From positions 7,254,001-7,318,000 of the forward strand of contig NZ_CP102770.1 of assembly GCF_038561935.1 (NCBI RefSeq): a stretch of 64,000 nucleotides of DNA, in the 5' to 3' direction. Shown piece after piece: positions 18,377 to 27,659 of the stretch. How positions within the stretch are numbered: the first letter of the stretch is position 1; each line of letters starts with the position of its first letter. A model generated the notes under the pieces. That model made no database searches. It had not been told where the DNA came from and saw only the letters and a list, made by a program, of their open reading frames with translations. The stretch comes from Myxococcus stipitatus. Its GTDB lineage: Bacteria; Myxococcota; Myxococcia; Myxococcales; Myxococcaceae. Position numbers and translations under genes: made by a program.

Positions 18377-19819
18377 ATGTTCCACGACCGCGCCAGGTAC
18401 CAGTCCTCCCGGGGCTACCAGCTCGCACCGCTTCGCTTCAGCCGACTGGATGACGCCCGTTACATTGCGACGAACGACGTAGGTGAATACGTCGTGATGC
18501 CCCGGGAGGAGCTGGTCGAGTTCATCAGCCATTCGCTGCCGGCGAACCGCCCGACCTACAAGGCGCTCAAGTCGCGGCATTTCCTGTTCGATGAACACTC
18601 GCGCGTGGCCCTCGAGCTGCTGGCCCTGAAGTACCGGACCCGCGCGGAGCAGCTCGCGAACTTCACCGGGCTGCACATCTTCGTCGTTACCCTTCGCTGC
18701 GACCACTCCTGCGCGTACTGCCAGGTCTCGCGACAGGCGGAGGGGCGCCTCGAGTTCGATATGTCCCAGGAACATGCCGACCGGGCGCTCGACTTCATGT
18801 TCCGCGGCCCCTCTCCCACCCTCAAGGTCGAGTTCCAGGGCGGGGAGCCGCTGCTCCACTTCGAGCGCATCCGGTACATCGTCGAGCGAGCCAAGGCCCT
18901 GAACCAGGTGCATGGCCGGGACCTCCAATTCGTCATCGCGAGCAACCTCTCCCGGCTCACCACCGAGGTGCTCGACTTCTGTCGGGAGCACGGCGTGCTG
19001 CTCTCGACATCCCTGGATGGACCCGAGGACCTCCACAACGCGCAGCGCCCCGTCCGGGGCGGAGACAGCCACCAACGCACGCTCGACGCGATTCGGCGGG
19101 CGCGGCAGGCGCTCGGCCCAGACGCCATCTCCGCGCTGATGACGACGACGCAGGCGAGCCTGGGGCGCGTCGAGGACATCATCGACGAGTACGTGCGACA
19201 GGGGTTCCACAGCATCTTCCTGAGGAACCTCAGTCCCTATGGCTTCGCCGTGCGCCCACGCGCCTCACGCCCGTACGACGTCGAGGCCTGGGTGGAGTTC
19301 TACAAGCGAGGGCTCGCGCACATCCTCCGCATCAACGAACAGGGGTATCCACTGCAGGAGGAGTTCACCGCCATCCTCATGCAGAAAATCTTTTCACCGA
19401 GGGGCTCGAACTATGTCGACCTCCAATCACCCGCGGGCCTTGGAATCGGCGCGCTCGTCTACAACTACGATGGAGCGGTGTACGCCTCCGACGAGGGACG
19501 GATGCTCGCGGAGATGGGCGACTTCTCCTTCCGGCTCGGGCACCTCTCCCGCGACTCGTACGAGTCCATCATGACGTCCGAGACGCTGCTGGCGCACCTG
19601 AGCGACACGATGCCGGAAGGCGTGCCCATGTGCAGCGACTGCGCCTTCCTCCCTTGCTGTGGCGCGGACCCGGTCTTCCATCAGGCGACCTTGAAGGATG
19701 CCGTCGGGCACAAGGCGTTCAGCGCCTTCTGCAAGAAGCAGATGAGTGTGCTGCGGCACCTCATCGGGTTGCTCGAGGATGATGCTCGCGCGCGCGACAT
19801 CCTCATGGGGTGGCGCTGA
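18377..19819 (+). CDS. hxsB: Radical SAM maturase HxsB
   Basis: A 480-residue radical SAM enzyme. The cluster motif is Cys-x3-Cys-x2-Cys in LRCDHSCAYC. The strand EFQGGEPLLHF is the GGE SAM-binding motif. A C-terminal cysteine-rich part (MCSDCAFLPCCGAD, then FCKKQM) resembles a SPASM-type domain that binds auxiliary iron-sulfur clusters. The N-terminus (YQLAPLRFSRLDDARYI) is the usual HxsB pre-domain. It should modify the HXS repeats of HxsA. It lies 14 bases after hxsD and three bases before hxsC. Confidence 0.9.
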   Translation: MFHDRARYQSSRGYQLAPLRFSRLDDARYIATNDVGEYVVMPREELVEFISHSLPANRPTYKALKSRHFLFDEHSRVALELLALKYRTRAEQLANFTGLHIFVVTLRCDHSCAYCQVSRQAEGRLEFDMSQEHADRALDFMFRGPSPTLKVEFQGGEPLLHFERIRYIVERAKALNQVHGRDLQFVIASNLSRLTTEVLDFCREHGVLLSTSLDGPEDLHNAQRPVRGGDSHQRTLDAIRRARQALGPDAISALMTTTQASLGRVEDIIDEYVRQGFHSIFLRNLSPYGFAVRPRASRPYDVEAWVEFYKRGLAHILRINEQGYPLQEEFTAILMQKIFSPRGSNYVDLQSPAGLGIGALVYNYDGAVYASDEGRMLAEMGDFSFRLGHLSRDSYESIMTSETLLAHLSDTMPEGVPMCSDCAFLPCCGADPVFHQATLKDAVGHKAFSAFCKKQMSVLRHLIGLLEDDARARDILMGWR

Positions 19820-19822
19820 ACC

Positions 19823-20986
19823 ATGCCTGCCCTGGAACTCACGGCGGCCGGCCTGAAGCCCCTCTCGGCGTGCTCCTCCGAGCCGTTCATCGGCCGGGTC
19901 CAGGAGCGACTGGACGACGCACCAGCTGTTCGTGAGCGGGAGATTCTCCTCGTCCGGAACCCGGGTGAGCCGCTGCCGCCAGGCTTTCGGGGGTACCTCC
20001 TCTTGTCGGAGGGCGTGGTGAGTCCGGGGCTGGAAGATGTCTATGTCCTGCCACCCAGCCTGCACTACCTCGCGGCGGGGGACGTGGTGCGCATCCATCC
20101 CGAGCGAGGGGCATTGGCGACGCTGTATCGCCGCGCCTCGGCGTCAAACACGTTCCTGGTGACGGAGCGCTGCGACAACAACTGCCTGATGTGTTCGCAG
20201 CCGCCTCGGAAACAGGATGACTCGTGGCTCGTGGACGAGCTGATGGAGGCGCTTCCACTCATCTCTCCGGAGACCCGGGAGATTGGAATCACGGGTGGAG
20301 AGCCGAGCCTGCTCAAGGGCCGCCTCGTTGAGTTGCTGGAGCGGATGAAGCACCAGCTGCCACGTACGTCCGTCCACATCCTCACCAACGGGCGAGGCTT
20401 CGCGAACGCGGAGCTGGCGCGCGCGGTGGCGCAGGTGCGGCACCCCGACCTCATGCTGGGCATACCGCTGTACTCGGACCTGCCCGAGGAGCATGACTAC
20501 GTCGTGCAGGCATTGGGTGCCTATGACGAGACGCTGCGGGGCATCCTCCACTTGAAGCGCGCCCGGGTGAAAGTGGAGCTGCGCTGTGTCGTGCATGCCC
20601 AGACATACTCACGCCTGCCCCAGCTCGCGGAGTTCATCACGCGCAACCTGCTGTTCGTCGACCATGTGGCGCTGATGGGGCTGGAGCTGATGGGCTTTGC
20701 CCGGGCGAACCTGGGGCTGCTCTGGGTGGACCCACTCGACTACCAGTCGCAGCTCACCGCCGCGGTCCGGACGCTGAGCCGGGCGGGGCTCGACACGTCC
20801 ATCTACAATCATCCGCTCTGCATCTTGCCCACCGAGCTGCATCCCTTCGCCAGAAAGAGCATCTCCGACTGGAAGAACCTCTACGCGGAAGATTGCGAGC
20901 GATGTGCCCGCAAGGAGGACTGCGGCGGATTCTTCGCCTCGGGCCTCGCGAAGCGAAGCCGAGGCATCCAACCCTTTCGGGAGTGA
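19823..20986 (+). CDS. hxsC: Radical SAM maturase HxsC
   Basis: A 387-residue radical SAM enzyme, partner of HxsB. The cluster motif is in TERCDNNCLMCSQPP (Cys-x3-Cys-x2-Cys), followed by the SAM-binding ITGGEPSLLK. The C-terminus has a further cysteine set, CERCARKEDCGGFF, that could ligate another cluster. It lies three bases after hxsB and is the last gene of the operon. Presence of both maturases, HxsD and a perfect HXS precursor makes this a complete Hxs set. Confidence 0.9.
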   Translation: MPALELTAAGLKPLSACSSEPFIGRVQERLDDAPAVREREILLVRNPGEPLPPGFRGYLLLSEGVVSPGLEDVYVLPPSLHYLAAGDVVRIHPERGALATLYRRASASNTFLVTERCDNNCLMCSQPPRKQDDSWLVDELMEALPLISPETREIGITGGEPSLLKGRLVELLERMKHQLPRTSVHILTNGRGFANAELARAVAQVRHPDLMLGIPLYSDLPEEHDYVVQALGAYDETLRGILHLKRARVKVELRCVVHAQTYSRLPQLAEFITRNLLFVDHVALMGLELMGFARANLGLLWVDPLDYQSQLTAAVRTLSRAGLDTSIYNHPLCILPTELHPFARKSISDWKNLYAEDCERCARKEDCGGFFASGLAKRSRGIQPFRE

Positions 20987-21091
20987 GAAGGCGCCGTCCG
21001 AATCAGGGCGGGATTCGTCCTATATGCCCCCTACCGTGTGCGCTCGGTGGGCCTGCGTGGGGCCCTCGATTGCCTGAATGGAGCCGGTGGC

Positions 21092-21577
21092 GTGCGGACA
21101 CAGGGACAGAACGACGGGGCGCGGGACTTCGACTTCCTCATGGGCACCTGGCGGGTTCACAACCGTCGGCTCCGGGAGCGGTTGAAGGATTGCTCGGAGT
21201 GGATCTCCTTCGAGTCCTCCGCCGAGGAGCGGCCCCTCCCGGGCGGACTCGGCAACCAGGAGACCTATCGCAGCGAGTTCTGGCCCGGCTTCGTGGGCGT
21301 GGCCCTGCGCGTCTACAACCCCGCGACGAAGCAGTGGTCCATCACCTGGGTGGACAACCGGAGCCACACCATCGACCCGGCCGTGGTGGGCAGCTTCACG
21401 GGAAACGTGGGCACGTTCGAGACGAACGACACCTTCGAGGGCCGCCCCATCCGCGTGCGCTTCACCTGGACCCGACTGGGTCAGGACACCGCTCGCTGGG
21501 AACAGGCGTTCTCTCCCGACAACGGCGTGAGCTGGGAGACCAACTGGGTGATGGACTTCACCCGCGTGAAGGAATGA
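21092..21577 (+). CDS. DUF1579-like lipocalin-fold protein
   Basis: A 161-residue protein from GTG 21092 (GGAG nearby); a longer form from ATG 21038 is possible. Sequence FDFLMGTWRVHNRRL at the start and repeated beta-strands with conserved Trp (QWSITWVDNRS) fit the lipocalin-like families in which a small barrel opens with 'G.W.v'. No catalytic residues are seen. It starts about 105 bases after hxsC on the same strand and could be read through, but it has no link to Hxs systems that I know. It converges with the membrane-protein gene at 21600. Confidence 0.7.
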   Translation: MRTQGQNDGARDFDFLMGTWRVHNRRLRERLKDCSEWISFESSAEERPLPGGLGNQETYRSEFWPGFVGVALRVYNPATKQWSITWVDNRSHTIDPAVVGSFTGNVGTFETNDTFEGRPIRVRFTWTRLGQDTARWEQAFSPDNGVSWETNWVMDFTRVKE

Positions 21578-21599
21578 GCGCGCGGGAGCCGCCCCCCAC

Positions 21600-22226
21600 T
21601 CACGAAGACGCGAGCTCGCGCGCTGGACTCTGTCCGCGCGTGAGCAGCCAGGCCACTCCCAGGTTCGGCACCCAGCAGAGCCAGGCGACGATGCGATAGG
21701 CCGAGATGAAGTCGCCCGTCCCTCGCACCAGGAAGGGCAGCCAGAGCCTCAACGTGACGGCCGCGAAACAGGCCGCATAGCTGTAGACCATCATGAGCCG
21801 GTGCTCCTCGATGCGCCGGTTCTTGATGTGCCACCAGGCGGACGCCGTGGTGAAGAGCCAGACGAGGGCCAGGCTCATGAAGCCCGCCGCCGCCACAATG
21901 CCTCCCGTGGCGAAGAAGCCGATGTAGAGCCCCGTGAGCCCGCTCACCAGGACCGCCCCGACATAGACCTTTCCGAGGAACCGGTGCACCCCCGGGACCT
22001 TGCGCCGCAGTCTCGCGATGAACTGCGTCCAGCCGATGAACAGCGCGAGCCCTCCCAACGCGAGGTGCGTGTAGAAGGCCGCGTTCCAGACAGGGTTCGT
22101 CAACAGCTCGAGGCCCTTCCTCGCCCGAAAGCCCGAGTTCGGGTCCGTGAAGAGGTAGATGCTCGGGTAGAGGCCCACGCCCAGGCAGAGAACGGCGAAG
22201 AGGACCCAGAGTGCCTTGTTCTTCAT
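21600..22226 (-). CDS. DUF2306-type membrane protein
   Basis: A 208-residue protein starting MKNKALWVLF; the longer frame needs a TTG start and adds no membrane segment, so it is rejected. Seven or so hydrophobic helices are visible. The segment HLALGGLALFIGWTQFIARLRRKVPGVHRFLGKVYV, with its His and Arg residues, is characteristic of DUF2306 inner-membrane proteins. Their role is unknown. The ribosome-binding site is weak. Confidence 0.8.
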   Translation of the reverse strand: MKNKALWVLFAVLCLGVGLYPSIYLFTDPNSGFRARKGLELLTNPVWNAAFYTHLALGGLALFIGWTQFIARLRRKVPGVHRFLGKVYVGAVLVSGLTGLYIGFFATGGIVAAAGFMSLALVWLFTTASAWWHIKNRRIEEHRLMMVYSYAACFAAVTLRLWLPFLVRGTGDFISAYRIVAWLCWVPNLGVAWLLTRGQSPARELASS

Positions 22227-22466
22227 CAGGAGGTTCGTGGTTCGGGATGGAGCGCCACAGGGAGGGAGATGAAACACCGGGGACAACAGGCCGTGTTACC
22301 CGGAATCGGACACAGCGGGCCCACGGGTGCCGCGAGCCGACACGTCCCCTACGCCACGGAGCCGCGGCCGATTGCCGGGGGCGGAGCGGAAAAACGTAGG
22401 CCCATGTAACCGAACGAGAGGCACGGCCCTACAGGGAGCAACGCAGCACACTCCAGCGAGGGCGTC

Positions 22467-23723
22467 ATGGCTCCCCTTTCCCGTCTCGAGCAAGCATCAC
22501 GGAAGCACGTGCGGTCTCCGCCACCTCCGCCGCCGACCCCCACGCCGGAGTCCGCTCCCCAGAAGTCCACCCGGCCGGGGGCGGAGCGCTATCGCGACTC
22601 CTTCGAGACGCCCAAGGCCGGAGGTGTCCAGGCCATCGGCGGGAGCAAGTCCGATGCGGCGGCACTGAAGACCCAGCGGGAGCTCTCCACCGCGAGGCAG
22701 CTGCTCGGCGCGAAACAGAAAACCGTCGAGGACCTCGAGCAGAAGTACTCCGCGGCGCTGCACGCCATCAAGGACCGGACCGCCACACCCGAGCAGGTGA
22801 AGCGCGTCAGCGAACTCGGCAAGGCCCTCAAGGAGGCCCGCGAGGACGTCAAGCCGAGTGCGGCAAAGGTCGCTCAGCTGGAGAAGGAAGAAGCCAAGCA
22901 GGTCGCGGCCTCACCCGAAGCCGTGGGGAAGGCTCGGTTCCAGGTCTTCACCGAACGGTTCGCTGAGCTCGAGAAGGATGTCGGCAAGGGGAAGGCCGCC
23001 ACGCTGGCCCGGCAGACCTATTACAACAGCACGGCCTGGAACAATGGACGCGGCTCGCCCCCGGCGACCCAGGGGGACATCAACTCCGCGGGCCTTCCGC
23101 ACGACCCGAAATACGTCCCGGGTATGGCCGTGAGCGGATACAGCGGCGAGAGCCGGACGCCTGACGGGAAGAAGGTGGACCTGGGTCACGTCGCCGCCGC
23201 TATCGACTGGCAGGTGAACAAGGACAAGGTCCCCTCCGGCCCCAACCCCTTCAATCTCGACACCGTCACACTCACGGGTGACGTCGCCTCGGCCATCAAT
23301 CAAGTCCGCGACGGAACCAACGCGGGCTCGAGCCTGGATGCCGCCATCGCGAAGGAGGGGGATGGCGACTGGAATGGCGATATCGATGGGCTCAACATCG
23401 CGAAGCGACTGGCGGACAGTCCCGGCAAGAGCATCGGCCAGACCTTGAAGGACTACTACGGCACCGGGGCCTACCAGAAGCGGGTCGACGAGTTCGCCAG
23501 GCACAGCAAGTACATCCAGCGAGACGCGAACGGCGTCCCCGGGCGCACCGCCAACGGGGCCTATGCCGTGGACACCCAGAAGCTGGCCGACGACGCGAAG
23601 TCCTTCGCCAAGGTGCTGGGCTTCGGTGGCTACGTCGACAGCGGGACGGCGCTCGCCGTCGCGCAGGCCTGGGAGCGATGGCTGTCTCGAAACACCCAAC
23701 ACACCCCGACCACGATGTCGTAG
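22467..23723 (+). CDS. Coiled-coil protein with proline-rich N-terminus, possible effector
   Basis: A 418-residue protein, GAGGG before the ATG. Residues 16-27 are a polyproline stretch followed by a disordered region. Residues about 65-150 are a charged coiled coil. Residues 185-300 form a globular part with the motif LGHVAAAIDW and later LTGDVASAI. This 'GH..A.ID...GD..SA' pattern recurs in secreted bacterial proteins, but I cannot name the family. There is no signal peptide. The proline-rich N-terminus resembles that of the protein at 57371-60658, although the Cys-His-Asp domain is absent. Confidence 0.65.
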   Translation: MAPLSRLEQASRKHVRSPPPPPPTPTPESAPQKSTRPGAERYRDSFETPKAGGVQAIGGSKSDAAALKTQRELSTARQLLGAKQKTVEDLEQKYSAALHAIKDRTATPEQVKRVSELGKALKEAREDVKPSAAKVAQLEKEEAKQVAASPEAVGKARFQVFTERFAELEKDVGKGKAATLARQTYYNSTAWNNGRGSPPATQGDINSAGLPHDPKYVPGMAVSGYSGESRTPDGKKVDLGHVAAAIDWQVNKDKVPSGPNPFNLDTVTLTGDVASAINQVRDGTNAGSSLDAAIAKEGDGDWNGDIDGLNIAKRLADSPGKSIGQTLKDYYGTGAYQKRVDEFARHSKYIQRDANGVPGRTANGAYAVDTQKLADDAKSFAKVLGFGGYVDSGTALAVAQAWERWLSRNTQHTPTTMS

Positions 23724-23735
23724 TCGCCGTGACCC

Positions 23736-23762
23736 GGGCCAGGCCCCCACCTGTCCTGGCCC
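23736..23762 (+). terminator. GC-rich hairpin after coiled-coil gene
   Basis: An 8-bp stem (23736-23743 with 23755-23762) with an 11-base loop lies 12 bases after the stop at 23723. There is no T-run, so it is only a possible terminator. Confidence 0.45.
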
Positions 23763-23819
23763 CCGCCCCGGCCGTCATGCTCTCCTGCCAGGCACCCCGC
23801 CTGAGAGGACATCGCGAGC

Positions 23820-26800
23820 ATGGGTCTGGACGTGAGCACGGCGAAGCGTGGGAGGTGGATGGGCCTGGTCGGTGTCCTGGTCCTGGTGCTCGGAGCCGGC
23901 CTCACGTGGACCCGGGTGTCGAAGCCGCGCGTGGACACCGAGACACCCTCCGCCGCCGCGCCCTCCCAGAGGCCACCTCCGGACTGGGTCACGCCCCCAC
24001 CCTCGGGAGACGCGCGCATCACCGGCACGGTGCTCGAAGACCAGCGCCCCGTCCCTGGCACGCGCGTCTTCGTCGGCCGAAGCACCTCCGAGCACGTGCT
24101 CGCGGAAGTGATGCCCTGCATCGAGCGCGAGTCGACCGTCCCCGGCGCATTCGTCGCGTCCACGGGTGAGCCCCCCTGCTGGGCGCTCGACCCCGAGGAG
24201 CTGCGCGAGCAGGTGGACGTCTACGCGCGGGCGGCACGTCCCCTCTCCGAAGCCACCACGGGCAAGGACGGCACCTTCACCCTGGACGGGCTCGCGACGG
24301 GGAAGGTGATGCTCTGGGCCCTCGCCGACACGGGAGCGGCCCTCCTGCCAGAGGTGGAGGTGGGAACGGAGAACGTGTCGCTCCCGCTCGAAGCGGGCAC
24401 TGCCATCCGCGGACGGGTCGTGAGCATCCTGGACGACAAGCCCATCGCCCATGCGCGGGTCTTCCTCCTGGGCGGCTCACGGCTGCTCTTCTTCGAGACG
24501 ACGACGGATGCCGAGGGCCGCTACACCTTCGGCATGCTCCCGCCCACCGACTACGCCGCCGTGGTGATGGCGGAGGGCTGGGGCAGCGCGGTCTTCTGGC
24601 ACGGAGAACTGATGCGCGAGCCCGTGCGGCTCGGGAATCCCGCGCGCTTCGCGGGGCGTGTCGTCTCCCCCCAGGGCCGCCCCGTCGCGGGCATCCAGGT
24701 CGAGCTGGAGCGGGACAGCGCCGACACCCGGGCCGCGACCCTCACCGACTCCGAGGGACGCTTCAGCTTCACCGTGCCGAAAGCGGAGTCCGGCTGGCTC
24801 TTCGCGGAGAGCCCTTCACACGGTGACTTCGGCCGCATCTACACCCCTCCGGGTGAGGACCTGGTCCTCAAGCTCCAGTCGGGAATCCACCTGGAAGGCA
24901 CCGTGCGCGACGAGGAGGGCCGGTCCATCCCTGGCGCCCAGGTGACGGCCCTCCGCCTGGGGACGGCGCTCTCCCATCGGCTCTCGACCGTCACGGACTC
25001 CGCGGGGCGCTATCGCCTGGGGCCCCTGGAGCCCATGGCCTTCGTGGACCTGGAGGCCTTCCAAAAGGCCCATCCCCGAGTCCACGGGACGCCCCTGCGG
25101 CGAGAGGTCTCCGTGGAAGCCGCCCACTACCTCGACGACTCCCGGGTTCACGAGGGAGGGGTGAACACGCCGCCGATGGACTTCACGCTCAAGCGCGCGG
25201 CCACCGTGGAGGGCATCGCGGTCGACGCCGAGGGCACCCCCCTGCCGGACGTCGCGGTGATGCTCGCCCTCCACAAGGGAGACCCGGAGAACCCTTCCTA
25301 CCAGCACGGCGAAGCGAGCAGCACGGATGAGTCGGGGCGGTTCTCGGTGGACGTCGACGGGGAGGGCGTGGGCTGGATTGACGCCGAGTCAGCGGACTAC
25401 ACGATGGAGTCCGTGGACGTGGAGATTCCCTCGCGGGGCCTGCGGCTGGTGCTCTCCCGACGCCCCACCCTGCCCGGGCTCGTGGTGGACGCGGAGGGGA
25501 AGCCCCTGCACAACGTCTTCGTCTACCTGCATGTCGAAGGGGAGGAGTCCATCGCGGGGATGGAGACCTCGGACCAGGAGGGGCGCTTCCTCTTCAAGGA
25601 CATCGCGCCGGGGCCCTACACCCTGAAGGCCTCGCTCTGGACCGGAGGGAACGCCACGCAGCGGCAGCTCACCCAGAACGTGGAGGTGCGCGAGGGTGGA
25701 GCCTCCACGCCCATCGTCCTGCGCCTGGAAGCAGGGCGCTCGTTGCACGGGTTCGTCGTCGACACCGAAGGGCGCCCCCTCCCCGATGTGAGAGTGCTCG
25801 CCAAGTCCATCGACGAGGCCAGCCAGGATGGTGCGTCCTTCGACGCGACCTACAGCTCGAATGGGGTCCACTCCAACGCCGAGGGCCGCTTCGTCCTGCG
25901 TGACCTGTCCGAGCCCCGGTACGCGCTGGCCGTGGCCTCGGAGCGCTACCGACTGGACCCCGCACGCTCTCGGGGAGGGACCCTGGTGGGGAAGTCCTAC
26001 CGCTTCGCGCGCGATGTGCCGGAGCTCCGGCTGGTGATGACGCGGGAGCCTCGCGTGCGCGGGCGGCTGGTCCAGGAGGATGGTTCCCCCTTGCCGCAGG
26101 CGCAGGTGGGCCAGCGTGGCGCCACCGCGAAGGACGGGAGCTTCGACGTGCCACGGGATGAGCTCGACGGCGACCGGCTGCTCATCGAGCACCAGGACTT
26201 CGTGCCCCTGGTCCGCGAGCTCCCAGCCCGAGACCAGGGCGACCAGGACTTCGGGACACTCACGATGCTGGCGGGAAGGACGGTGCGCGGCGTCCTGAGG
26301 GACCCCGAGACGGGGAAGCCCTTCACGGGGCGCCTCCAGGGCCCCGAGGGCGATGCCATCGGCACGATTCCCCTCCTGGTCATGCTCAAGCCCGAGGATG
26401 AGCGACTCGCGGGAAGTCGCATGCACCACCTCCCCATGCAGACAACGGACGACGGGACGCTCGTGCTGGAGCACCTTCCCTCCGTGCCGCTCGTGATGGA
26501 GGTGATTGCGCGGCCCCATTACCTCCCCGTGCGCATGAGGCTGGGCCCGAATCAGGAGTCCTTCGATGTGTCGCTGGTGCGCGGCGCCGCCGTGGAGCTG
26601 TTGATTCGCGACCTGAAGGGCAAGCTCATCCCCGCGGAAGTGACGCTCACCCCGAAGGAGGGGCAAGGAGGCGGCGCGGAGGTGAAGTACCCCACGTATA
26701 CCGGCAAGTTCACGACGAACATGACGGAGCCGGGGCTCTACATCGCGCAGGTCCGGGTCCTCGATGGCGCCAACGAAGGGCTGGTCTTCGCCCCCACGCC

Positions 26801-26858
26801 GCTGCGCATCCCCGCAAACGGCGCGGCGTCCTTCACGCTGACGCCCACCCGTCCCTAG
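23820..26858 (+). CDS. Large membrane-anchored protein of carboxypeptidase-regulatory-like repeats
   Basis: A 1012-residue protein. An N-terminal hydrophobic segment (WMGLVGVLVLVLGAGLTW) anchors or exports it. The rest is made of about nine or ten repeated beta-sandwich units of 80-110 residues, with the recurring pattern 'G.V....G.P..gv.V......TD..GRF.f..v..g.y.l.a', the CarboxypepD_reg (CNA-B-like) type. Such arrays are structural or adhesive and carry no catalytic site. Myxobacteria encode many proteins of this kind. It faces a convergent gene across a strong terminator hairpin. Confidence 0.85.
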   Translation: MGLDVSTAKRGRWMGLVGVLVLVLGAGLTWTRVSKPRVDTETPSAAAPSQRPPPDWVTPPPSGDARITGTVLEDQRPVPGTRVFVGRSTSEHVLAEVMPCIERESTVPGAFVASTGEPPCWALDPEELREQVDVYARAARPLSEATTGKDGTFTLDGLATGKVMLWALADTGAALLPEVEVGTENVSLPLEAGTAIRGRVVSILDDKPIAHARVFLLGGSRLLFFETTTDAEGRYTFGMLPPTDYAAVVMAEGWGSAVFWHGELMREPVRLGNPARFAGRVVSPQGRPVAGIQVELERDSADTRAATLTDSEGRFSFTVPKAESGWLFAESPSHGDFGRIYTPPGEDLVLKLQSGIHLEGTVRDEEGRSIPGAQVTALRLGTALSHRLSTVTDSAGRYRLGPLEPMAFVDLEAFQKAHPRVHGTPLRREVSVEAAHYLDDSRVHEGGVNTPPMDFTLKRAATVEGIAVDAEGTPLPDVAVMLALHKGDPENPSYQHGEASSTDESGRFSVDVDGEGVGWIDAESADYTMESVDVEIPSRGLRLVLSRRPTLPGLVVDAEGKPLHNVFVYLHVEGEESIAGMETSDQEGRFLFKDIAPGPYTLKASLWTGGNATQRQLTQNVEVREGGASTPIVLRLEAGRSLHGFVVDTEGRPLPDVRVLAKSIDEASQDGASFDATYSSNGVHSNAEGRFVLRDLSEPRYALAVASERYRLDPARSRGGTLVGKSYRFARDVPELRLVMTREPRVRGRLVQEDGSPLPQAQVGQRGATAKDGSFDVPRDELDGDRLLIEHQDFVPLVRELPARDQGDQDFGTLTMLAGRTVRGVLRDPETGKPFTGRLQGPEGDAIGTIPLLVMLKPEDERLAGSRMHHLPMQTTDDGTLVLEHLPSVPLVMEVIARPHYLPVRMRLGPNQESFDVSLVRGAAVELLIRDLKGKLIPAEVTLTPKEGQGGGAEVKYPTYTGKFTTNMTEPGLYIAQVRVLDGANEGLVFAPTPLRIPANGAASFTLTPTRP

Positions 26859-26910
26859 GCACGACAACACCCACCGGGCTCCAACACCGCCACCTCGATG
26901 AACGAACAGC

Positions 26911-26946
26911 GGATGGCCGCCCTCACCGTCATGACGGCGGCCATCC
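26911..26946. terminator. Bidirectional terminator hairpin
   Basis: A perfect 11-bp stem (26911-26921 with 26936-26946) with a 14-base loop separates two convergent genes. Confidence 0.8.
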
Positions 26947-26961
26947 GGGCTCCGCGCTGCC

Positions 26962-27537
26962 TCAGCCCCCCAGCACTCGGCGACGCGCGAGCATCCGCTG
27001 GGTAAGCCGATACGTGACGCCCCCGTCATCAGAGAGGAACCCCAGCCACGTGAAGGACTCCTCGGAGATCTCCGTGAACATCCAACGCAGCGGCCTGCCC
27101 TCCTCGTCTGGCCCTTCGATGTGGATGTCGTCCCTCACGGCGCGACCGACGAGCGACACGAGGTAGCCCGCGGTGGCCCCCATCCAGACGACCCGCCAGG
27201 TGCCCAGCGACGGGATGAAGTGACGCAGCGAGGTGCCGATGCGCCGCTCTCCGGGAGACGCACTCAGCCCCTCGGGGTTCGGATAGATGAGCACGTCCTG
27301 GATGACGCGCCCATCGAGGACCCAGGAGAAAGACCACTCTCCGGGCTGGCGATAGGTCTCCTTCCCCGTCACATCGAAGAAGGAGATGTCCAGGTCCCAC
27401 GCCCCCACGAAGCGACCGAACAACGAGAGGGGCTCGGCCAGGGCGGGCAGTGGCCCCTCGGCGCGCAACAGCGCCAGGGCACGCTGGGAGAGGGGGGACG
27501 CGGGCTGTGGACTCGGGTTCGTCTCGGGCATGGGCAT
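26962..27537 (-). CDS. Lipocalin-like (DUF1579-type) protein
   Basis: A 191-residue protein. After a polar N-terminus the segment FGRFVGAWDLDISFF begins a series of Trp-containing beta-strands (GEWSFSWVLDGRVIQDV, then GTWRVVWMGA, then RPLRWMFTEI), which fits a calycin-like barrel. A second protein of this general type occurs at 21092-21577. It lies divergent to an AraC-type regulator at 27660, which may control it. The ligand is unknown. Confidence 0.7.
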   Translation of the reverse strand: MPMPETNPSPQPASPLSQRALALLRAEGPLPALAEPLSLFGRFVGAWDLDISFFDVTGKETYRQPGEWSFSWVLDGRVIQDVLIYPNPEGLSASPGERRIGTSLRHFIPSLGTWRVVWMGATAGYLVSLVGRAVRDDIHIEGPDEEGRPLRWMFTEISEESFTWLGFLSDDGGVTYRLTQRMLARRRVLGG

Positions 27538-27659
27538 GGTCGGAGCAGCACCCTAGGAACGAGCGAGGACCGCGTCTTACACATCCTTGCGCCCAAGGGC
27601 TTTTCGGCCATGGGGACCCGGTGCTTGCCGGGCCGAGGAGGGCACGCCATGGTGACGAC

